Shown one piece after another: positions 1-11,676 of a DNA stretch of 64,000 nt. Position numbers and translations under genes: made by a program. This DNA is from Phytobacter palmae (GTDB lineage: Bacteria; Pseudomonadota; Gammaproteobacteria; Enterobacterales; Enterobacteriaceae). The stretch covers positions 124,001 through 188,000 of the forward strand of contig FONB01000001.1 in assembly GCA_900112785.1 (NCBI GenBank). Direction: 5' to 3'. The notes under the pieces are model-generated. The model saw only the letters and a program-made list of their open reading frames with translations, was not told the DNA's origin and did no database searches. Position 1 is the stretch's first letter. Each line of letters begins with the position of its first letter.

Positions 1-1043
1 TGCTCAGTAATACCACACGGGCGCAACGCAGCGGCGAGAGCTATCGGCTGGTGGGACACAAGTGGTTTTTCTCAGTACCGCAGAGTGATGCGCATCTGGT
101 TCTGGCACAGGCGGAAGGCGGGCTCTCCTGCTTTTTTGTCCCCCGTTTTTTACCCGACGGACAGCGTAACGGTGTGCGACTGGAGCGCCTGAAAGATAAG
201 CTGGGTAACCGCTCGAATGCCAGCAGCGAAGCGGAGTTCTGCGAGGCCAGCGGCTGGTTGGTCGGGGAAGAGGGGGATGGCGTGCGTCAAATCCTCAAAA
301 TGGGCGGCCTGACCCGCTTTGACTGTGCGCTGGGGAGTCACGGTCTGATGCGCCGGGCATTTTCCGTGGCGCTATATCATGCCCATCAACGTCAGGCATT
401 CGGAAAAAATCTCATCGACCAGCCAATGATGCGGGAAGTCCTTAGCCGGATGGCGCTGCAACTGGAAGGACAAACCGCGTTTTTATTCCGCCTTGCCCGA
501 GCCTGGGATGCTCGCGCTACGCCGGAAGAGACGCTTTGGGCACGGTTGTTCACCCCCGTTGCGAAATTTGCGGTCTGCAAAGCGGGTATGCCATTTGTTG
601 GCGAAGCCATGGAAGTCCTGGGGGGTATTGGCTATTGCGAAGAGAGCGAACTTCCCCGGATTTATCGGGAAATGCCGGTAAACAGTATCTGGGAGGGCTC
701 CGGCAATATTATGTGTCTTGATGTATTACGCGTACTGGGCAAACAGCAGGGGATCAATGAGTTGTTGCATGATGCGTTTGGCGCGGTCAAAGGCCAGGAC
801 AGGCACTTTGATCGCGCATGGCGCCAGTTACAGCAACAGTTGCGTAAACCTCTGGAGGCGCAGGGGCGGGAAATTACCCGGCAGCTCTATCTGTTAGCGA
901 CAGGGGCACAAATGTTGCAATTCGCTTCCCCGTCGATAGCGCAAGCCTGGTGCCGGATGATGCTGGATATACGCGGCGCGTCGGTTGTGCCAGAGCAGGT
1001 ACAAAATGACCTGCTGCTGCGTGCCACAGGCGGTGCCGGTTAG
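1..1043 (+). CDS. aidB: AidB, acyl-CoA dehydrogenase-like alkylation-response protein (5' end outside the window)
   Basis: The reading frame is open from base 3 with no start of its own, so this is the C-terminal part (about 346 residues) of a protein that is about 541 residues in E. coli. It keeps the acyl-CoA dehydrogenase fold signature ([17 protein letters not shown], then a [19 protein letters not shown] stretch) and the AidB-specific C-terminal helices ending [10 protein letters not shown]. In E. coli AidB is an FAD and DNA-binding flavoprotein of the Ada adaptive response, thought to protect DNA from alkylating agents. Its stop codon overlaps the stop of the convergent chemoreceptor gene. 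Identity is certain; only the upstream part is missing because of the window edge. Confidence 0.95.
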   Translation, partial: LSNTTRAQRSGESYRLVGHKWFFSVPQSDAHLVLAQAEGGLSCFFVPRFLPDGQRNGVRLERLKDKLGNRSNASSEAEFCEASGWLVGEEGDGVRQILKMGGLTRFDCALGSHGLMRRAFSVALYHAHQRQAFGKNLIDQPMMREVLSRMALQLEGQTAFLFRLARAWDARATPEETLWARLFTPVAKFAVCKAGMPFVGEAMEVLGGIGYCEESELPRIYREMPVNSIWEGSGNIMCLDVLRVLGKQQGINELLHDAFGAVKGQDRHFDRAWRQLQQQLRKPLEAQGREITRQLYLLATGAQMLQFASPSIAQAWCRMMLDIRGASVVPEQVQNDLLLRATGGAG

Positions 1044-2974
1044 TCCGTTTTCAGGCTAAACAGGCGGACCACCTCCGTCAAATGGGCTCCTTTTTCGCGC
1101 AGTGTGCCAGCGGTTTGCTCACTGCGTGAAACCCGTTCTGCGTTAATATGAGTGGCTTCGCCAATATGGGTCATGGCGATATTGACCTGATTAATACCTG
1201 CCGACTGCTCATGGGAGGCGTTGTTAATCTCATTAACCAACTGGTTGATGTGGTTCATATGCGCAGTAATAGACTCCATTGCCTGCCGGGTATTATTGGA
1301 TAACGCATGGCCCTCACGGACTTTTTTGAGCGTATCGCTGGTCAGCTCATCGATCTCTTTTACCGCATTGGCGCTGCGCGCCGCCAGCGCCCGTACTTCC
1401 TGGGCCACGACGGCAAATCCTTTACCATGTTCCCCGGCGCGAGCGGCTTCAACTGCGGCGTTAAGCGCAAGGATATTAGTCTGAAAGGCAATCGATTCAA
1501 TTACATGGGTGATATCGGCAATCCGCTGAGAGGCGTTACGAATCGCGTCCATGGTCGCAACCGCTTCTTCGACGGTGATTCCACCCTTTTGTACTTCCAC
1601 GGCGGTTTCATTCACCAGCGAAAGCATCTCTTCCATACTGGCGGCATTCTGCTGAAGAGTCGCAGCAAGTTGCTCCATGCTGGCTGAGGTCTCCTCGACG
1701 CTGCTGGCCTGCTTATTAATTTGCTCGCTGATTTCACTGCTGTCGGCGGCAAGCGCATTGGTACCATGGTGAATATCACTGGCGGATTCACGCACTTGTA
1801 AAACAATAGTGTGCAGACCATTCCCTATCCCGTTGATGGCATCAATGAGTTGTCCCACTTCGTCCTGACGTTTGACCTCCAGGCTGGCCCGCAGATCGCC
1901 CGACGCATAACGGCTGGCCAGGCCGATGGCATCGCGCAGGGGGCGGGTCAACCAGCGGCGGACAATCACTACAAACAGTGCGGCAAACAGCAAAGAGAGC
2001 ACCAGCCCGGCAATCAGGAACTGATTGCGTAGCGTGTTGACATCATTGAGTAATACCGCTTTGTCGACTTCGCCCACCACTGTCCAGTTCCAGCCGGGCA
2101 CGGTTATCCAGGAGAGCATTTGTCGATGGCCATCGGGGCGCAGTTGTTCCAGCGTACCAGTGGTCTCTTGCAGAACGGTATTCAGATCGCGTTCATCCCA
2201 GCGCGGGCGTTTACCCTCCTCGCTGGGGTGGAACAGGTAATTACCGTAATTCTTGCCGCTATTGCGATCCAGGACGTAGAAATGACCGCTATCACCAAGC
2301 TGACGCCCGAGGATTTTACTACGCATGATTTTCCATGAGTGAGTGATGTCCACGCCGACAAACAAAATGGCTATTGTGTTGCCGCTGTTATCTTTTACCG
2401 GCTGGTATTGTGTGATGTAGCGCTTACCGAATAATAAGGCCAGGCCGCGGTACGTTTCCCCTTTCAACGCAGGGGAAAAAGCCGGGCTGGCTTTGTCCAG
2501 CTTCGTGCCTATCGCACGATCTCCATTCTCTTTACGTAACGAGGTGGCAACGCGCACAAAGTCATCGCCGCTGCGTACAAACAGCGTGGCGATAGCCCCG
2601 GTGCGGGTAAGAAAGTCATCAACAATCGTATTGTTTTCATGAAGATCATTGTCGCCCCCTTTCAGCAAGGGAACACTGATACCGTTAATTTCACGGCGCT
2701 GCGCCTGATCAATGGTCACAGGCTGAGGCAAAAAACTGTTGAACAGCCGGGTATAGCTTTCCACCTCTTCGCTCAGGCTGCTGTTAAACATTTCTACCAT
2801 ATCCTGGACGCCCGTGGACTGATTATGGAGATCTTCAACGGCCAGCGTTTCCAGTTGTTGACTGGCTTTATTGCTTAACAGAAAAGTAAATACCAGGAAA
2901 AGCACGGCTACGCTTGTACCCGTCAGAAGAGAAAGTTTAGTGCCGAGTCCAATGCGACTAAAAAAGGTGCTCAT
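1040..2974 (-). CDS. Methyl-accepting chemotaxis protein with periplasmic Cache domain
   Basis: A 644-residue transmembrane chemoreceptor. Membrane segments lie at about residues 12-34 and 316-338. The roughly 280-residue periplasmic region between them looks like a Cache_3-Cache_2 ligand domain ([12 protein letters not shown], then [14 protein letters not shown]), which suggests a small organic ligand. HAMP (about 339-392) follows, then a long methyl-accepting coiled coil with the conserved hairpin tip around [20 protein letters not shown]. The C terminus (RLFSLKTD) lacks the NWETF-type CheR/CheB tether, so it probably depends on other receptors for efficient adaptation. It sits between aidB and yjfN, which are neighbours in E. 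coli, so it is an insertion relative to that order. The ligand cannot be named from sequence. Confidence 0.93.
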   Translation of the reverse strand: MSTFFSRIGLGTKLSLLTGTSVAVLFLVFTFLLSNKASQQLETLAVEDLHNQSTGVQDMVEMFNSSLSEEVESYTRLFNSFLPQPVTIDQAQRREINGISVPLLKGGDNDLHENNTIVDDFLTRTGAIATLFVRSGDDFVRVATSLRKENGDRAIGTKLDKASPAFSPALKGETYRGLALLFGKRYITQYQPVKDNSGNTIAILFVGVDITHSWKIMRSKILGRQLGDSGHFYVLDRNSGKNYGNYLFHPSEEGKRPRWDERDLNTVLQETTGTLEQLRPDGHRQMLSWITVPGWNWTVVGEVDKAVLLNDVNTLRNQFLIAGLVLSLLFAALFVVIVRRWLTRPLRDAIGLASRYASGDLRASLEVKRQDEVGQLIDAINGIGNGLHTIVLQVRESASDIHHGTNALAADSSEISEQINKQASSVEETSASMEQLAATLQQNAASMEEMLSLVNETAVEVQKGGITVEEAVATMDAIRNASQRIADITHVIESIAFQTNILALNAAVEAARAGEHGKGFAVVAQEVRALAARSANAVKEIDELTSDTLKKVREGHALSNNTRQAMESITAHMNHINQLVNEINNASHEQSAGINQVNIAMTHIGEATHINAERVSRSEQTAGTLREKGAHLTEVVRLFSLKTD

Positions 2975-3005
2975 AAAATATCCGCTGAAAAGAGTGTCAG
3001 CACCT

Positions 3006-3032
3006 TCAACGGCAATAATTCGATAACATTTA
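3006..3032 (-). promoter_or_regulatory. Candidate sigma-28 (FliA) promoter of the Cache chemoreceptor
   Basis: Read on the minus strand, TAAATGTT (3032-3025) and GCCGTTGA (3013-3006) are separated by exactly 11 bases. The sigma-28 consensus is TAAAGTTT-N11-GCCGATAA, so each half matches at 6 of 8 positions. The site lies about 30 bases upstream of the chemoreceptor start. Two better sigma-28 sites precede the other two chemoreceptor genes in this window, which raises the likelihood of this weaker one. Confidence 0.5.
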
Positions 3033-3102
3033 ATGTGTCAATGTAACTAAATGTTGCAAAAATATATCTGTGTAGTAACTCTTTGTTAAAAAAAGATAAA
3101 CA

Positions 3103-3130
3103 AAAAAGCCACTCGTTAAAAGTGGCTTTT
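3103..3130 (-). terminator. Rho-independent terminator downstream of yjfN
   Basis: The arms AAAAGCCACT and AGTGGCTTTT flank a short A/T-rich loop. On the minus strand the stem is followed by a run of six T, directly after the yjfN stop codon. The plus-strand T run is shorter. Confidence 0.8.
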
Positions 3131-3143
3131 CGTGGATGACCTG

Positions 3144-3419
3144 TCAGGCATAGAGTATGGCTTGCACTCGCCAGTTATCTGCCCGTTGTTCTTCTTGCAT
3201 CTGAATAATACGATACCAGGATGCTCCCTGTTCGTCGGCTTTCAATGCGATGACACGCTCCACATCCTGTGGACTTCCGGAAACATTGTTGACAGAAATC
3301 AGGCCAATTTCATTGAGCCCGGTGACGCAATCAGCGCTCGCGAACTCTGCTGGCTGCGCTGTTATGCTGGCTAAACCTGTAGAAAGCAACAGTGAGTTTA
3401 AGGCAAGAGATCGTTTCAT
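3144..3419 (-). CDS. yjfN: YjfN, small periplasmic YhcN-family (DUF1471) protein
   Basis: The 91-residue product has the same length as E. coli YjfN. The start chosen is the ATG at 3419, preceded by GGAGCTGAT. A longer upstream reading exists but would put the signal peptide in the middle. The N terminus is a short signal peptide (MKRSLALNSLLLSTGLASITA). The body is a DUF1471 fold with the family pattern GLISVNNVSGSPQDVE, KADEQGASWYRI and a conserved ILYA end. YhcN-family proteins are small envelope stress proteins; YjfN has been reported as an activator of a periplasmic protease in E. coli, which I recall but cannot check here. It is one of three paralogues in this window, with bsmA and yjfY. 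Confidence 0.92.
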   Translation of the reverse strand: MKRSLALNSLLLSTGLASITAQPAEFASADCVTGLNEIGLISVNNVSGSPQDVERVIALKADEQGASWYRIIQMQEEQRADNWRVQAILYA

Positions 3420-3554
3420 ATCAGCTCCATTCCACGTTACCCCGATTTTTTCCAGGGCACTCCATCGCGCGAAAATTCCATACATTCCATTGTGCACAGG
3501 CAAACATAAAAGGACGCAAAGCAGTGTAAATCTTCCTTAAACCCAGACGCTTAC

Positions 3555-3860
3555 TTAATGACGATACAACATCGCCCTTGCGTACCAGCGGCCAGGAATA
3601 ACCGTGTCATCCATCATCATAATGACGTAATAATCCGCTTTCTCAGCAGTAGCTCTGGCTTTTATTTCATCTTCAACGTCCATAGGCGAACCCAGCACTG
3701 ATACGCTAAATGCACCCATTTCCTGCAGGTTTTGTGTCTGATTGCGACTTATCTCCTGCGGATGATCGCTGACGGGCGGAGCGGGCTGTGGCTTACCTTC
3801 CAGCACACTACATCCACTTAAAAACAGCGCTACAACAAGGGGTAGAAACCAGCGCGTCAT
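3555..3860 (-). CDS. bsmA: BsmA (YjfO), YhcN-family lipoprotein linked to biofilm and stress
   Basis: A 101-residue lipoprotein with signal peptide MTRWFLPLVVALFLSGC; LSGC is the lipobox, and Cys17 would be acylated. The mature part is a DUF1471 domain (MGAFSVSVLGSPMDVEDEI, then KADYYVIMMMDD) ending YARAMLYRH, like E. coli BsmA. The start at 3860 is chosen because AGGAGA lies 9 bases upstream. An in-frame ATG at 3884 would give 109 residues, the E. coli length, but has no comparable ribosome site. In E. coli bsmA is connected with peroxide and acid resistance and biofilm formation. It lies between yjfN and yjfP, as in E. coli. Confidence 0.9.
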   Translation of the reverse strand: MTRWFLPLVVALFLSGCSVLEGKPQPAPPVSDHPQEISRNQTQNLQEMGAFSVSVLGSPMDVEDEIKARATAEKADYYVIMMMDDTVIPGRWYARAMLYRH

Positions 3861-4071
3861 GTTTTCATGTCTCCTGATAGCCATAGTGTAGTTCCATAAT
3901 AAATACGCAAGAGGGGAATGTTCCCAATTTTGCTATTACCAGCATAAGTTTCGAATGAAAATGCGATCGGCGCAGCATCTTTATTTAAAGGGTGACACTG
4001 CATATGCAAACGCAGACTTGCAGCTTCGAAAATGTGATGGCATACCAGCACTATAGATCAAGGAGAGGCCA

Positions 4072-4821
4072 ATGATTGAACTCGACGTACGGCATTTTGC
4101 CGGGATTGAAACTTTGCACGCGTTTCCGGCAGGCAAAGGAGCGCAGCCATTACCCTGTATTGTTTTTTACCACGGATTTACCTCTTCCAAACTGGTATAC
4201 AGCTATTTTGCCGTGGCGCTGGCTCAGGCCGGGTTTCGGGTCGTCATGCCCGATGCTCCGGAGCATGGTGCCCGGTTTGACGGCGATGAAAGGCGGCGGC
4301 TACAGCGTTTCTGGCAAATCTTGCAGGGAAATTTTGCGGAGTTTGCGTCGCTGAAAGAGGCGCTGTACCAGCAAGGATTGATTGAAAATCACCGTTTGGG
4401 TGTGGGGGGCGCATCAATGGGCGGTATGACGGCGCTGGGTATTATGACGCAGTTCCCGGAGGTCAGGAGCGTTGCCTGCCTGATGGGGTCAGGCTATTTT
4501 TCCACCCTGGCAAAAACTCTTTTTCCGCCGCTGGAGGTGATCACGCCGGAACAACAAGTGGCGTTCGATCAGATTGTCGCACCGTTAGTAAAATGGGATA
4601 TCAGCGGGCAACTGGCACAGCTCGCCAGCCGTCCGCTTTTTCTCTGGCATGGAGAGGAAGATGATGTGGTCCCCGCAGCGGAAACATTACGCCTGCAACA
4701 GGCATTGACGGCTGCTCATCTGGACGAACAGTTAACCTGCCTGTGGGAGGCTGGCGTTAAACATCGCATAACTCCCACCGCCCTGGCGGCCACCGTCCGC
4801 TTCTTCAGCGACCACCTGTAA
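4072..4821 (+). CDS. yjfP: YjfP, alpha/beta-hydrolase carboxylesterase
   Basis: The product is 249 residues, the E. coli length, and the start is preceded by AAGGAGAGGCC. It is an alpha/beta hydrolase. The oxyanion region is FYHGFTSS (about 32-39), the nucleophile elbow is GASMG with Ser115, the acid is Asp197 or Asp198 in HGEEDDVVP, and the catalytic His is His231 in VKHRIT. The E. coli enzyme is a cytoplasmic esterase active on short acyl esters and its physiological substrate is unknown. It is transcribed towards ulaR, whose end lies 12 bases downstream, so the two genes are convergent. Confidence 0.95.
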   Translation: MIELDVRHFAGIETLHAFPAGKGAQPLPCIVFYHGFTSSKLVYSYFAVALAQAGFRVVMPDAPEHGARFDGDERRRLQRFWQILQGNFAEFASLKEALYQQGLIENHRLGVGGASMGGMTALGIMTQFPEVRSVACLMGSGYFSTLAKTLFPPLEVITPEQQVAFDQIVAPLVKWDISGQLAQLASRPLFLWHGEEDDVVPAAETLRLQQALTAAHLDEQLTCLWEAGVKHRITPTALAATVRFFSDHL

Positions 4822-4833
4822 CTCCATATCTGA

Positions 4834-5589
4834 CTACACGCGTATCACTTTAACTCCCTGATCCTCAAGTTTTTTGAGGATTTCGGGGTTGGCCTGTTTT
4901 CCGGTAATCACCAAATCGATTTGATCGGCGTTGCTGAACAGCATACCCGCACGCTCACCGACTTTGCTGCTATCCACCAGAACGACCAGTTTTCCGACCA
5001 TGTTCAGCATCTTCTGTTCGGCCATGGCCGTCAGCATATCGGTTTTATAAAGTCCCTCTGCCGTCAGCCCTTTTCCGCTGGTAAACATCCAGTGACCGGC
5101 ATAGAGGCTATTTTCACTGCTTTGCGGGCTCAGCGTGATGGACTGCGTCTTATTGTACTGCCCGCCCATAATGACCACGCTTTCATGTTCTTGCTCGATA
5201 AGATAATTGGCGAGCGGTAGGTAATTCGTGATGATTTGTACTGGCTTACCGCAGATTTCTCGCCCCAGCAGAAAGGCGGTTGATCCACAATTGATCACCA
5301 CGCTTTCACCCGCGCTTACCAACTGCGATGCGGCTCTGGCGATACGCACTTTTTCATCGTGGTGGAGTGCTTCGTGGATATTCATCGGCGACCAGCGCGG
5401 ACGTTGCTGGCTGATGGCTTCAGCACCGTTACGCACTTTCTTGAGTTTGCCACTTTCATCCAGTTTATTGATATCGCGGCGTGCGGTTGCAGGAGAAACG
5501 CCCAGGCTGGCGATTACTTCTTCAACCGTAATAAAGCCGGTCTGCGCCAGTTGATCCAGCAGTATTTGATGTCGTTGCGCTTCCGTCAT
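4834..5589 (-). CDS. ulaR: UlaR, DeoR-family repressor of the L-ascorbate regulon
   Basis: The product has 251 residues. The N-terminal DeoR helix-turn-helix is clear (residues about 6-57, [25 protein letters not shown]), followed by the DeoR C-terminal sugar-phosphate sensor domain with [15 protein letters not shown] and [12 protein letters not shown]. In E. coli UlaR represses both ulaG and ulaABCDEF and is released by L-ascorbate 6-phosphate. The gene lies downstream of ulaG on the same strand, separated from it by a terminator, which is the E. coli arrangement. It ends convergently with yjfP. Confidence 0.96.
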   Translation of the reverse strand: MTEAQRHQILLDQLAQTGFITVEEVIASLGVSPATARRDINKLDESGKLKKVRNGAEAISQQRPRWSPMNIHEALHHDEKVRIARAASQLVSAGESVVINCGSTAFLLGREICGKPVQIITNYLPLANYLIEQEHESVVIMGGQYNKTQSITLSPQSSENSLYAGHWMFTSGKGLTAEGLYKTDMLTAMAEQKMLNMVGKLVVLVDSSKVGERAGMLFSNADQIDLVITGKQANPEILKKLEDQGVKVIRV

Positions 5590-5673
5590 GAGCTATTCCG
5601 ATGATTATTGATGTGAAAAGATGATATTTGAAATAGCCTGAAATTACTAAAGATAAGTGCACGACACTGATGA

Positions 5674-5700
5674 TAAAAAGCGGGTGCACACATGCACCCG
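5674..5700 (-). terminator. Rho-independent terminator after ulaG
   Basis: A perfect 8-bp stem (CGGGTGCA / TGCACCCG) with a 4-base loop is followed on the minus strand by CTTTTTATC. It lies between the ulaG stop and the ulaR start, so ulaR is expected to have its own promoter. Confidence 0.85.
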
Positions 5701-5709
5701 CCCTGGTTT

Positions 5710-6774
5710 TTAGAGGAACGACTTAAACGGTAAATCGGGCTCGATAGTGAAGCAATCATCAAAACCACGCGGATAGTGATACTCGAAATTGTCTTTATCC
5801 ACAGGCCAGGTAAATTTTCCGCCAACCTGCCAGATATAAGGCTTAAAGCCATACTGCAAGCGGTCTTTTTTCATATTCCACAGAACGCGAATCTCTTGCG
5901 GATCGGCCTGAAAATTTGACCAGATATCATGGTGGAATGGGATCACGACTTTTGTCTTCAGTGCTTCCGCCATACGCAGTATATCGGCGCTGGTCATCTT
6001 ATCCGTAATACCGCGAGGGTTTTCCCCGTAGGAGCCCAATGCCACATCGATCTGGTGCTCGTTGCCATGCTTCGCATAGTAGTTGGAATAGTGAGAGTCG
6101 CCGCTGTGGTACAGCGTACCGCCGGGCGTTTTAAATAGGTAATTCACCGCCCGCTGATCCATGCCGTCAGGCAGTACGCCCGCCGCTTTTTGCTCTACAG
6201 GAAGGGTAATTAATGCGGTGCGATCGAATGCGTCAACTGCATGAATTTCTATATCTTTTATGCGAACAATATCGCCCGGTTTGACGACGATACAGCGTGA
6301 TTTAGGTACGCCCCAGCCAATCCATAAATCGACGCAGGTTTGTGGGCCGATGAAGGGAACATCATCGGCACAGTTCTTCATGACGGCAGCGGCGACGTTT
6401 ACATCAATATGATCATTATGATCGTGGGTGGCGAGGATGGCATCGACCTGACGGATAGCGAACGGATCCAACACAAACGGCGTGGTGCGCAGGTTCGGCT
6501 GCAATTTTACGACGCCTGCCATGCGCTGCATCTGATGGCCTTTTTTCATCAATGGGTTGCCATGACTCTGCTTGCCCGTACCACACCAGAAATCGACACA
6601 CACATTGGTACCCCCTTCTGATTTAAGCCAGATACCAGTACAGCCCAGCCACCACATAGCAAAGGTGCCGGGAGCGACACGTTCCTGCTCAATTTCTTCA
6701 TTAAGCCAGTTTCCCCACTCGGGAAAAGTGCTAAGAATCCATGATTCCCGGGTAATCGTTTCAATTTTACTCAT
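5710..6774 (-). CDS. ulaG: UlaG, L-ascorbate-6-phosphate lactonase
   Basis: The product has 354 residues, exactly the E. coli length. It is a metallo-beta-lactamase-fold hydrolase with the metal motif HDHNDH at residues 117-122 and a later [11 protein letters not shown] segment that carries further ligands. The enzyme opens the lactone ring of L-ascorbate 6-phosphate, made by the UlaABC phosphotransferase, to give 3-keto-L-gulonate 6-phosphate in the cytoplasm. The start at 6774 has AAGGAGCGACACG upstream. It is transcribed divergently from ulaABCDEF across a 360-base control region and should be co-regulated with it by UlaR. Confidence 0.97.
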   Translation of the reverse strand: MSKIETITRESWILSTFPEWGNWLNEEIEQERVAPGTFAMWWLGCTGIWLKSEGGTNVCVDFWCGTGKQSHGNPLMKKGHQMQRMAGVVKLQPNLRTTPFVLDPFAIRQVDAILATHDHNDHIDVNVAAAVMKNCADDVPFIGPQTCVDLWIGWGVPKSRCIVVKPGDIVRIKDIEIHAVDAFDRTALITLPVEQKAAGVLPDGMDQRAVNYLFKTPGGTLYHSGDSHYSNYYAKHGNEHQIDVALGSYGENPRGITDKMTSADILRMAEALKTKVVIPFHHDIWSNFQADPQEIRVLWNMKKDRLQYGFKPYIWQVGGKFTWPVDKDNFEYHYPRGFDDCFTIEPDLPFKSFL

Positions 6775-8532
<1,758 letters not shown>

Positions 8533-8546
8533 AAAGGAGTTTGATT

Positions 8547-8852
8547 ATGACCATACGTATTCTGGCTGTGTGTGGTTGTGGGCAAGGCAGTTCCATGATC
8601 ATGAAAATGAAAGTTGACCAGTTTTTGACGCAGCAAAAGGTCGACCACACGGTGAATAGCTGCGCGGTGGGGGAGTACAAAAGCGAGCTGAGCGGTGCGG
8701 ATATCATCATTGCCTCTACCCATGTCGCCAGTGAAATTGAGGTCTCCGGCAATAAGTATGTAGTAGGAGTACGCAATATGCTCTCTGCCGCTGATTTTGG
8801 TCCGAAGTTGATGGAAGTCATCAACGCCCATTTTGCGCAGGATGTGAAATAA
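8547..8852 (+). CDS. ulaB: UlaB, ascorbate-specific PTS EIIB
   Basis: The product is 101 residues, the E. coli length, with AAAAAGGAG seven bases before the ATG. An in-frame TTG at 8541 would add two residues and is not needed. The phosphocysteine loop is at the N terminus ([12 protein letters not shown]). Cys9 is the expected residue that takes phosphate from UlaC and passes it to ascorbate. Residue 11 is a second cysteine where my recollection of the E. coli sequence has Asn. The rest is the Rossmann-like EIIB fold with [22 protein letters not shown]. Confidence 0.96.
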   Translation: MTIRILAVCGCGQGSSMIMKMKVDQFLTQQKVDHTVNSCAVGEYKSELSGADIIIASTHVASEIEVSGNKYVVGVRNMLSAADFGPKLMEVINAHFAQDVK

Positions 8853-8861
8853 GGACTCACT

Positions 8862-9329
8862 ATGAAATTACGTGACTCTCTGGCGCAGAACAATGCGATT
8901 CGCCTGCAGGCAGACGCTAAAACGTGGCAGGAGGCGGTGAAGATTGGCGTGGATCTGCTGGTAGAGGCTGAGGTTGTTGAACCGCGTTACTACCAGGCCA
9001 TTCTGGATGGCGTTGAACGGTTCGGACCGTACTTTGTGATTGCTCCGGGACTTGCGATGCCTCATGGCCGCCCGGAAGAAGGGGTGAAGAAAAATGGCTT
9101 TGCACTGGTGACCCTCAAAACACCGCTGGCTTTTAATCACGAAGATAACGACCCGGTCGACATTCTCATCACCCTGGCGGCAGTGGATGCACGCACGCAT
9201 CAGGAAGACGGCATCATGCAAATCGTCAACCTCTTTGAAGATGAAGCGAATTTTGACCGTTTACGCGCCTGTCGTACGACGCAACAGGTACTGGATTTGA
9301 TTGATTGCGCCACGGCGGCGTCTGTATAA
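8862..9329 (+). CDS. ulaC: UlaC, ascorbate-specific PTS EIIA
   Basis: The product has 155 residues and belongs to the mannitol/fructose-type EIIA family. His68 in [12 protein letters not shown] is the phosphorylation site that receives phosphate from HPr. The C terminus carries the usual [22 protein letters not shown] helix pair. It lies 9 bases after ulaB and 11 bases before ulaD, within the ula operon. With UlaA and UlaB it completes the ascorbate PTS. Confidence 0.96.
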   Translation: MKLRDSLAQNNAIRLQADAKTWQEAVKIGVDLLVEAEVVEPRYYQAILDGVERFGPYFVIAPGLAMPHGRPEEGVKKNGFALVTLKTPLAFNHEDNDPVDILITLAAVDARTHQEDGIMQIVNLFEDEANFDRLRACRTTQQVLDLIDCATAASV

Positions 9330-9340
9330 GGAACAAAAAG

Positions 9341-9994
9341 ATGTCTGATTTACCGATGTTGCAGGTAGCTCTGGATAACCAGACGCTTTCACACGCTTAT
9401 GAAACCACCCGCTTAATTGCCGAAGAGGTGGATATTATTGAGGTAGGCACCATTTTATGCGTTGGCGAGGGCGTTCGTGCTGTTCGCGATCTGAAGGCTT
9501 TGTATCCTCATAAAATTGTACTGGCCGACGCTAAAATTGCCGACGCCGGGAAAATCCTTTCAAGGATGTGCTTTGAAGCCAATGCCGACTGGGTAACCGT
9601 AATCTGTTGCGCTGATATCAACACGGCCAAAGGAGCGCTGGATGTGGCGAAAGAGTTTAACGGTGACGTGCAGATCGAACTGACCGGCTACTGGACGTGG
9701 CAACAGGCGCAGCAGTGGCGAGATGCTGGCATTCAACAAGTGGTTTATCACCGTAGTCGTGATGCGCAGGCGGCAGGTGTCGCATGGGGTGACGCGGATA
9801 TCAGCGCGGTGAAAAAACTGGCCGAAATGGGCTTTAAGGTAACGGTGACCGGCGGACTGGCGCTGGAGGATTTGCCGCTGTTCAAGGGCATACCCATTCA
9901 CGTTTTTATTGCCGGACGCAGTATCCGTGACGCCGCTGATCCCGTCGAAGCGGCACGTCAGTTCAAGCGTTCGATTGCTCAACTGTGGGGCTAA
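9341..9994 (+). CDS. ulaD: UlaD, 3-keto-L-gulonate-6-phosphate decarboxylase
   Basis: The product has 217 residues when started at the ATG at 9341, which follows AAGGAACAAAAAG. Earlier in-frame starts lie inside ulaC. It belongs to the orotidine monophosphate decarboxylase suprafamily: LQVALDN strand, [11 protein letters not shown] metal-binding segment (Asp and Lys), a [10 protein letters not shown] segment, and a phosphate-binding IAGRSIRDA loop near the end. It decarboxylates 3-keto-L-gulonate 6-phosphate to L-xylulose 5-phosphate using magnesium. It is nearly identical to E. coli UlaD in the core. Confidence 0.97.
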   Translation: MSDLPMLQVALDNQTLSHAYETTRLIAEEVDIIEVGTILCVGEGVRAVRDLKALYPHKIVLADAKIADAGKILSRMCFEANADWVTVICCADINTAKGALDVAKEFNGDVQIELTGYWTWQQAQQWRDAGIQQVVYHRSRDAQAAGVAWGDADISAVKKLAEMGFKVTVTGGLALEDLPLFKGIPIHVFIAGRSIRDAADPVEAARQFKRSIAQLWG

Positions 9995-10003
9995 GGAGCG
10001 GGT

Positions 10004-10858
10004 ATGTTGTCAAAACAGAGCCCGCTGGGTATCTACGAAAAAGCACTCCCTGCCGGGGAGTGCTGGCTGGAACGGCTGCGACTGGCGAAAACGCTGGGCT
10101 TCGATTTTGTCGAAATGTCGATTGACGAAACCGATGCGCGTCTGGAGCGCCTCGACTGGAGCATGGAGCAGCGGCTGGCGTTGGTGGCTGCGGTAGCCGA
10201 GACGGGTGTTCGTGTTCCCTCTATGTGTTTGAGTGCGCATCGGCGTTTTCCTCTGGGCTGCGAAGATGATGTGGTACGCAACCAGGGGCTGGAGATCATG
10301 CGCAAGGCTATCCGATTTGCGCAGGATACCGGTATCCGGGTGATTCAACTCGCCGGTTACGACGTTTATTACCAGCAGGCGAATGATGAGACGCGCCGTC
10401 GCTTTCGTGACGGGCTCAAAGAGAGCGTTGAAATGGCCAGCCGTGCGCAGGTAACTCTGGCGATGGAAATCATGGATTACCCGCTGATGAACTCGGTCAG
10501 CAAAGCGTTGGGGTACGCACACTATCTTAATAATCCATGGTTTCAGCTCTATCCGGATATCGGCAACCTTTCTGCCTGGGATAACGACGTGCAAATGGAA
10601 CTGCTGGCGGGCGTCGGCCATATCGTGGCGGTTCATGTCAAAGACACGCGCCCTGGCGTCTTCAAAAACGTCCCCTTTGGCACCGGTGTAGTGGATTTTG
10701 AACGCTGTTTCTCCACGCTCAAAGAGAGCGGCTATTGTGGTCCGTACTTGATCGAAATGTGGAGCGAGACAGCAGATGATCCGGCGGCAGAGGTGCTAAA
10801 AGCACGTGACTGGGTGAAGGCGCGTATGGCAAATGCAGGTTTAGTGGAGGCGGCATAA
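10004..10858 (+). CDS. ulaE: UlaE, L-xylulose-5-phosphate 3-epimerase
   Basis: The product has 284 residues, the usual length, and the start follows TAAGGAGCGGGT. It is a TIM-barrel epimerase of the AP-endonuclease/xylose-isomerase-like family. Metal ligands are expected at the acidic residues in [28 protein letters not shown] and LIEMWSE. It converts L-xylulose 5-phosphate to L-ribulose 5-phosphate. Its stop codon overlaps the start of ulaF by one base, so the two are probably translationally coupled. Confidence 0.97.
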   Translation: MLSKQSPLGIYEKALPAGECWLERLRLAKTLGFDFVEMSIDETDARLERLDWSMEQRLALVAAVAETGVRVPSMCLSAHRRFPLGCEDDVVRNQGLEIMRKAIRFAQDTGIRVIQLAGYDVYYQQANDETRRRFRDGLKESVEMASRAQVTLAMEIMDYPLMNSVSKALGYAHYLNNPWFQLYPDIGNLSAWDNDVQMELLAGVGHIVAVHVKDTRPGVFKNVPFGTGVVDFERCFSTLKESGYCGPYLIEMWSETADDPAAEVLKARDWVKARMANAGLVEAA

Positions 10859-11541
10859 TGCAAAAGCTAAAACAGCAGGTGTTTGACGCCAATATGGATT
10901 TGCCGCGCTATGGGTTAGTGACCTTTACCTGGGGAAATGTCAGCGCTATTGATCGTGAACGCGGGCTGGTGGTAATTAAGCCCAGCGGTATCTCCTATGA
11001 GAGAATGAAGCCAGATGACATGGTCGTGGTGGATATACAGGGCAACAGGGTGGAAGGTCAGTGGCGTCCGTCTTCCGATACCGCAACACATCTTGAGTTG
11101 TACCGACGCTATCCTCAGCTTGGCGGTGTTGTGCATACCCATTCTACGCATGCCACGGCATGGGCGCAGGCAGGGCTGGCCATTCCGGCGCTTGGCACCA
11201 CCCATGCAGATTATTTCTTTGGTAATATTCCCTGCACCCGGGCGCTCTCTGAAGAAGAGGTGCAGGAAGAGTATGAACTGAACACTGGTAAGGTGATCGT
11301 CGAGACGCTGGGTGAGATTAATCCACTGCATACGCCAGGTATTTTGGTCTACCAGCACGGTCCGTTTGCATGGGGAAAGGACGCTGCTGACGCCGTTCAT
11401 AATGCGGTAGTCCTGGAAGAGGTAGCCCGGATGGCCTGGATTGCACGTGGTATCAATCCGGCGTTAAAACCGATTGATAATTACCTGATGAATAAACATT
11501 TTATGCGTAAGCACGGACCGAAAGCCTATTACGGACAGTAA
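10858..11541 (+). CDS. ulaF: UlaF, L-ribulose-5-phosphate 4-epimerase
   Basis: The product has 227 residues. It is a class II aldolase/adducin-fold epimerase related to AraD. Zinc-binding histidines lie in [16 protein letters not shown] (about residues 93-100) and in YQHGPFAWG. It converts L-ribulose 5-phosphate to D-xylulose 5-phosphate, which enters the pentose phosphate pathway. It is the last gene of the ula operon, and a hairpin with a T tract follows about 80 bases downstream. Confidence 0.97.
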   Translation: MQKLKQQVFDANMDLPRYGLVTFTWGNVSAIDRERGLVVIKPSGISYERMKPDDMVVVDIQGNRVEGQWRPSSDTATHLELYRRYPQLGGVVHTHSTHATAWAQAGLAIPALGTTHADYFFGNIPCTRALSEEEVQEEYELNTGKVIVETLGEINPLHTPGILVYQHGPFAWGKDAADAVHNAVVLEEVARMAWIARGINPALKPIDNYLMNKHFMRKHGPKAYYGQ

Positions 11542-11621
11542 TCGCTAGTCCGGCCACGTGAAGCACTGCCGGGATTGCCCTGGAGTTAGCTACGCTTCGT
11601 CCGGATTATCAGAAAATTATG

Positions 11622-11676
11622 CTCCGGAATGTATACACCTCGGGATGTTACTGGTCTGATTCCGGAGTCTTTTTAT
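11622..11676 (+). terminator. Probable terminator of the ula operon
   Basis: The 9-bp arms CTCCGGAAT (11622-11630) and ATTCCGGAG (11659-11667) are followed by TCTTTTTA. The loop is long (28 bases), so the call is tentative. The T tract runs into the end of the convergent MFS gene. Confidence 0.5.

Noticed and set aside
3861-4051. 64-codon open frame upstream of bsmA
   Set aside because: It overlaps the bsmA start region and lacks a ribosome site; the product has no recognisable feature.
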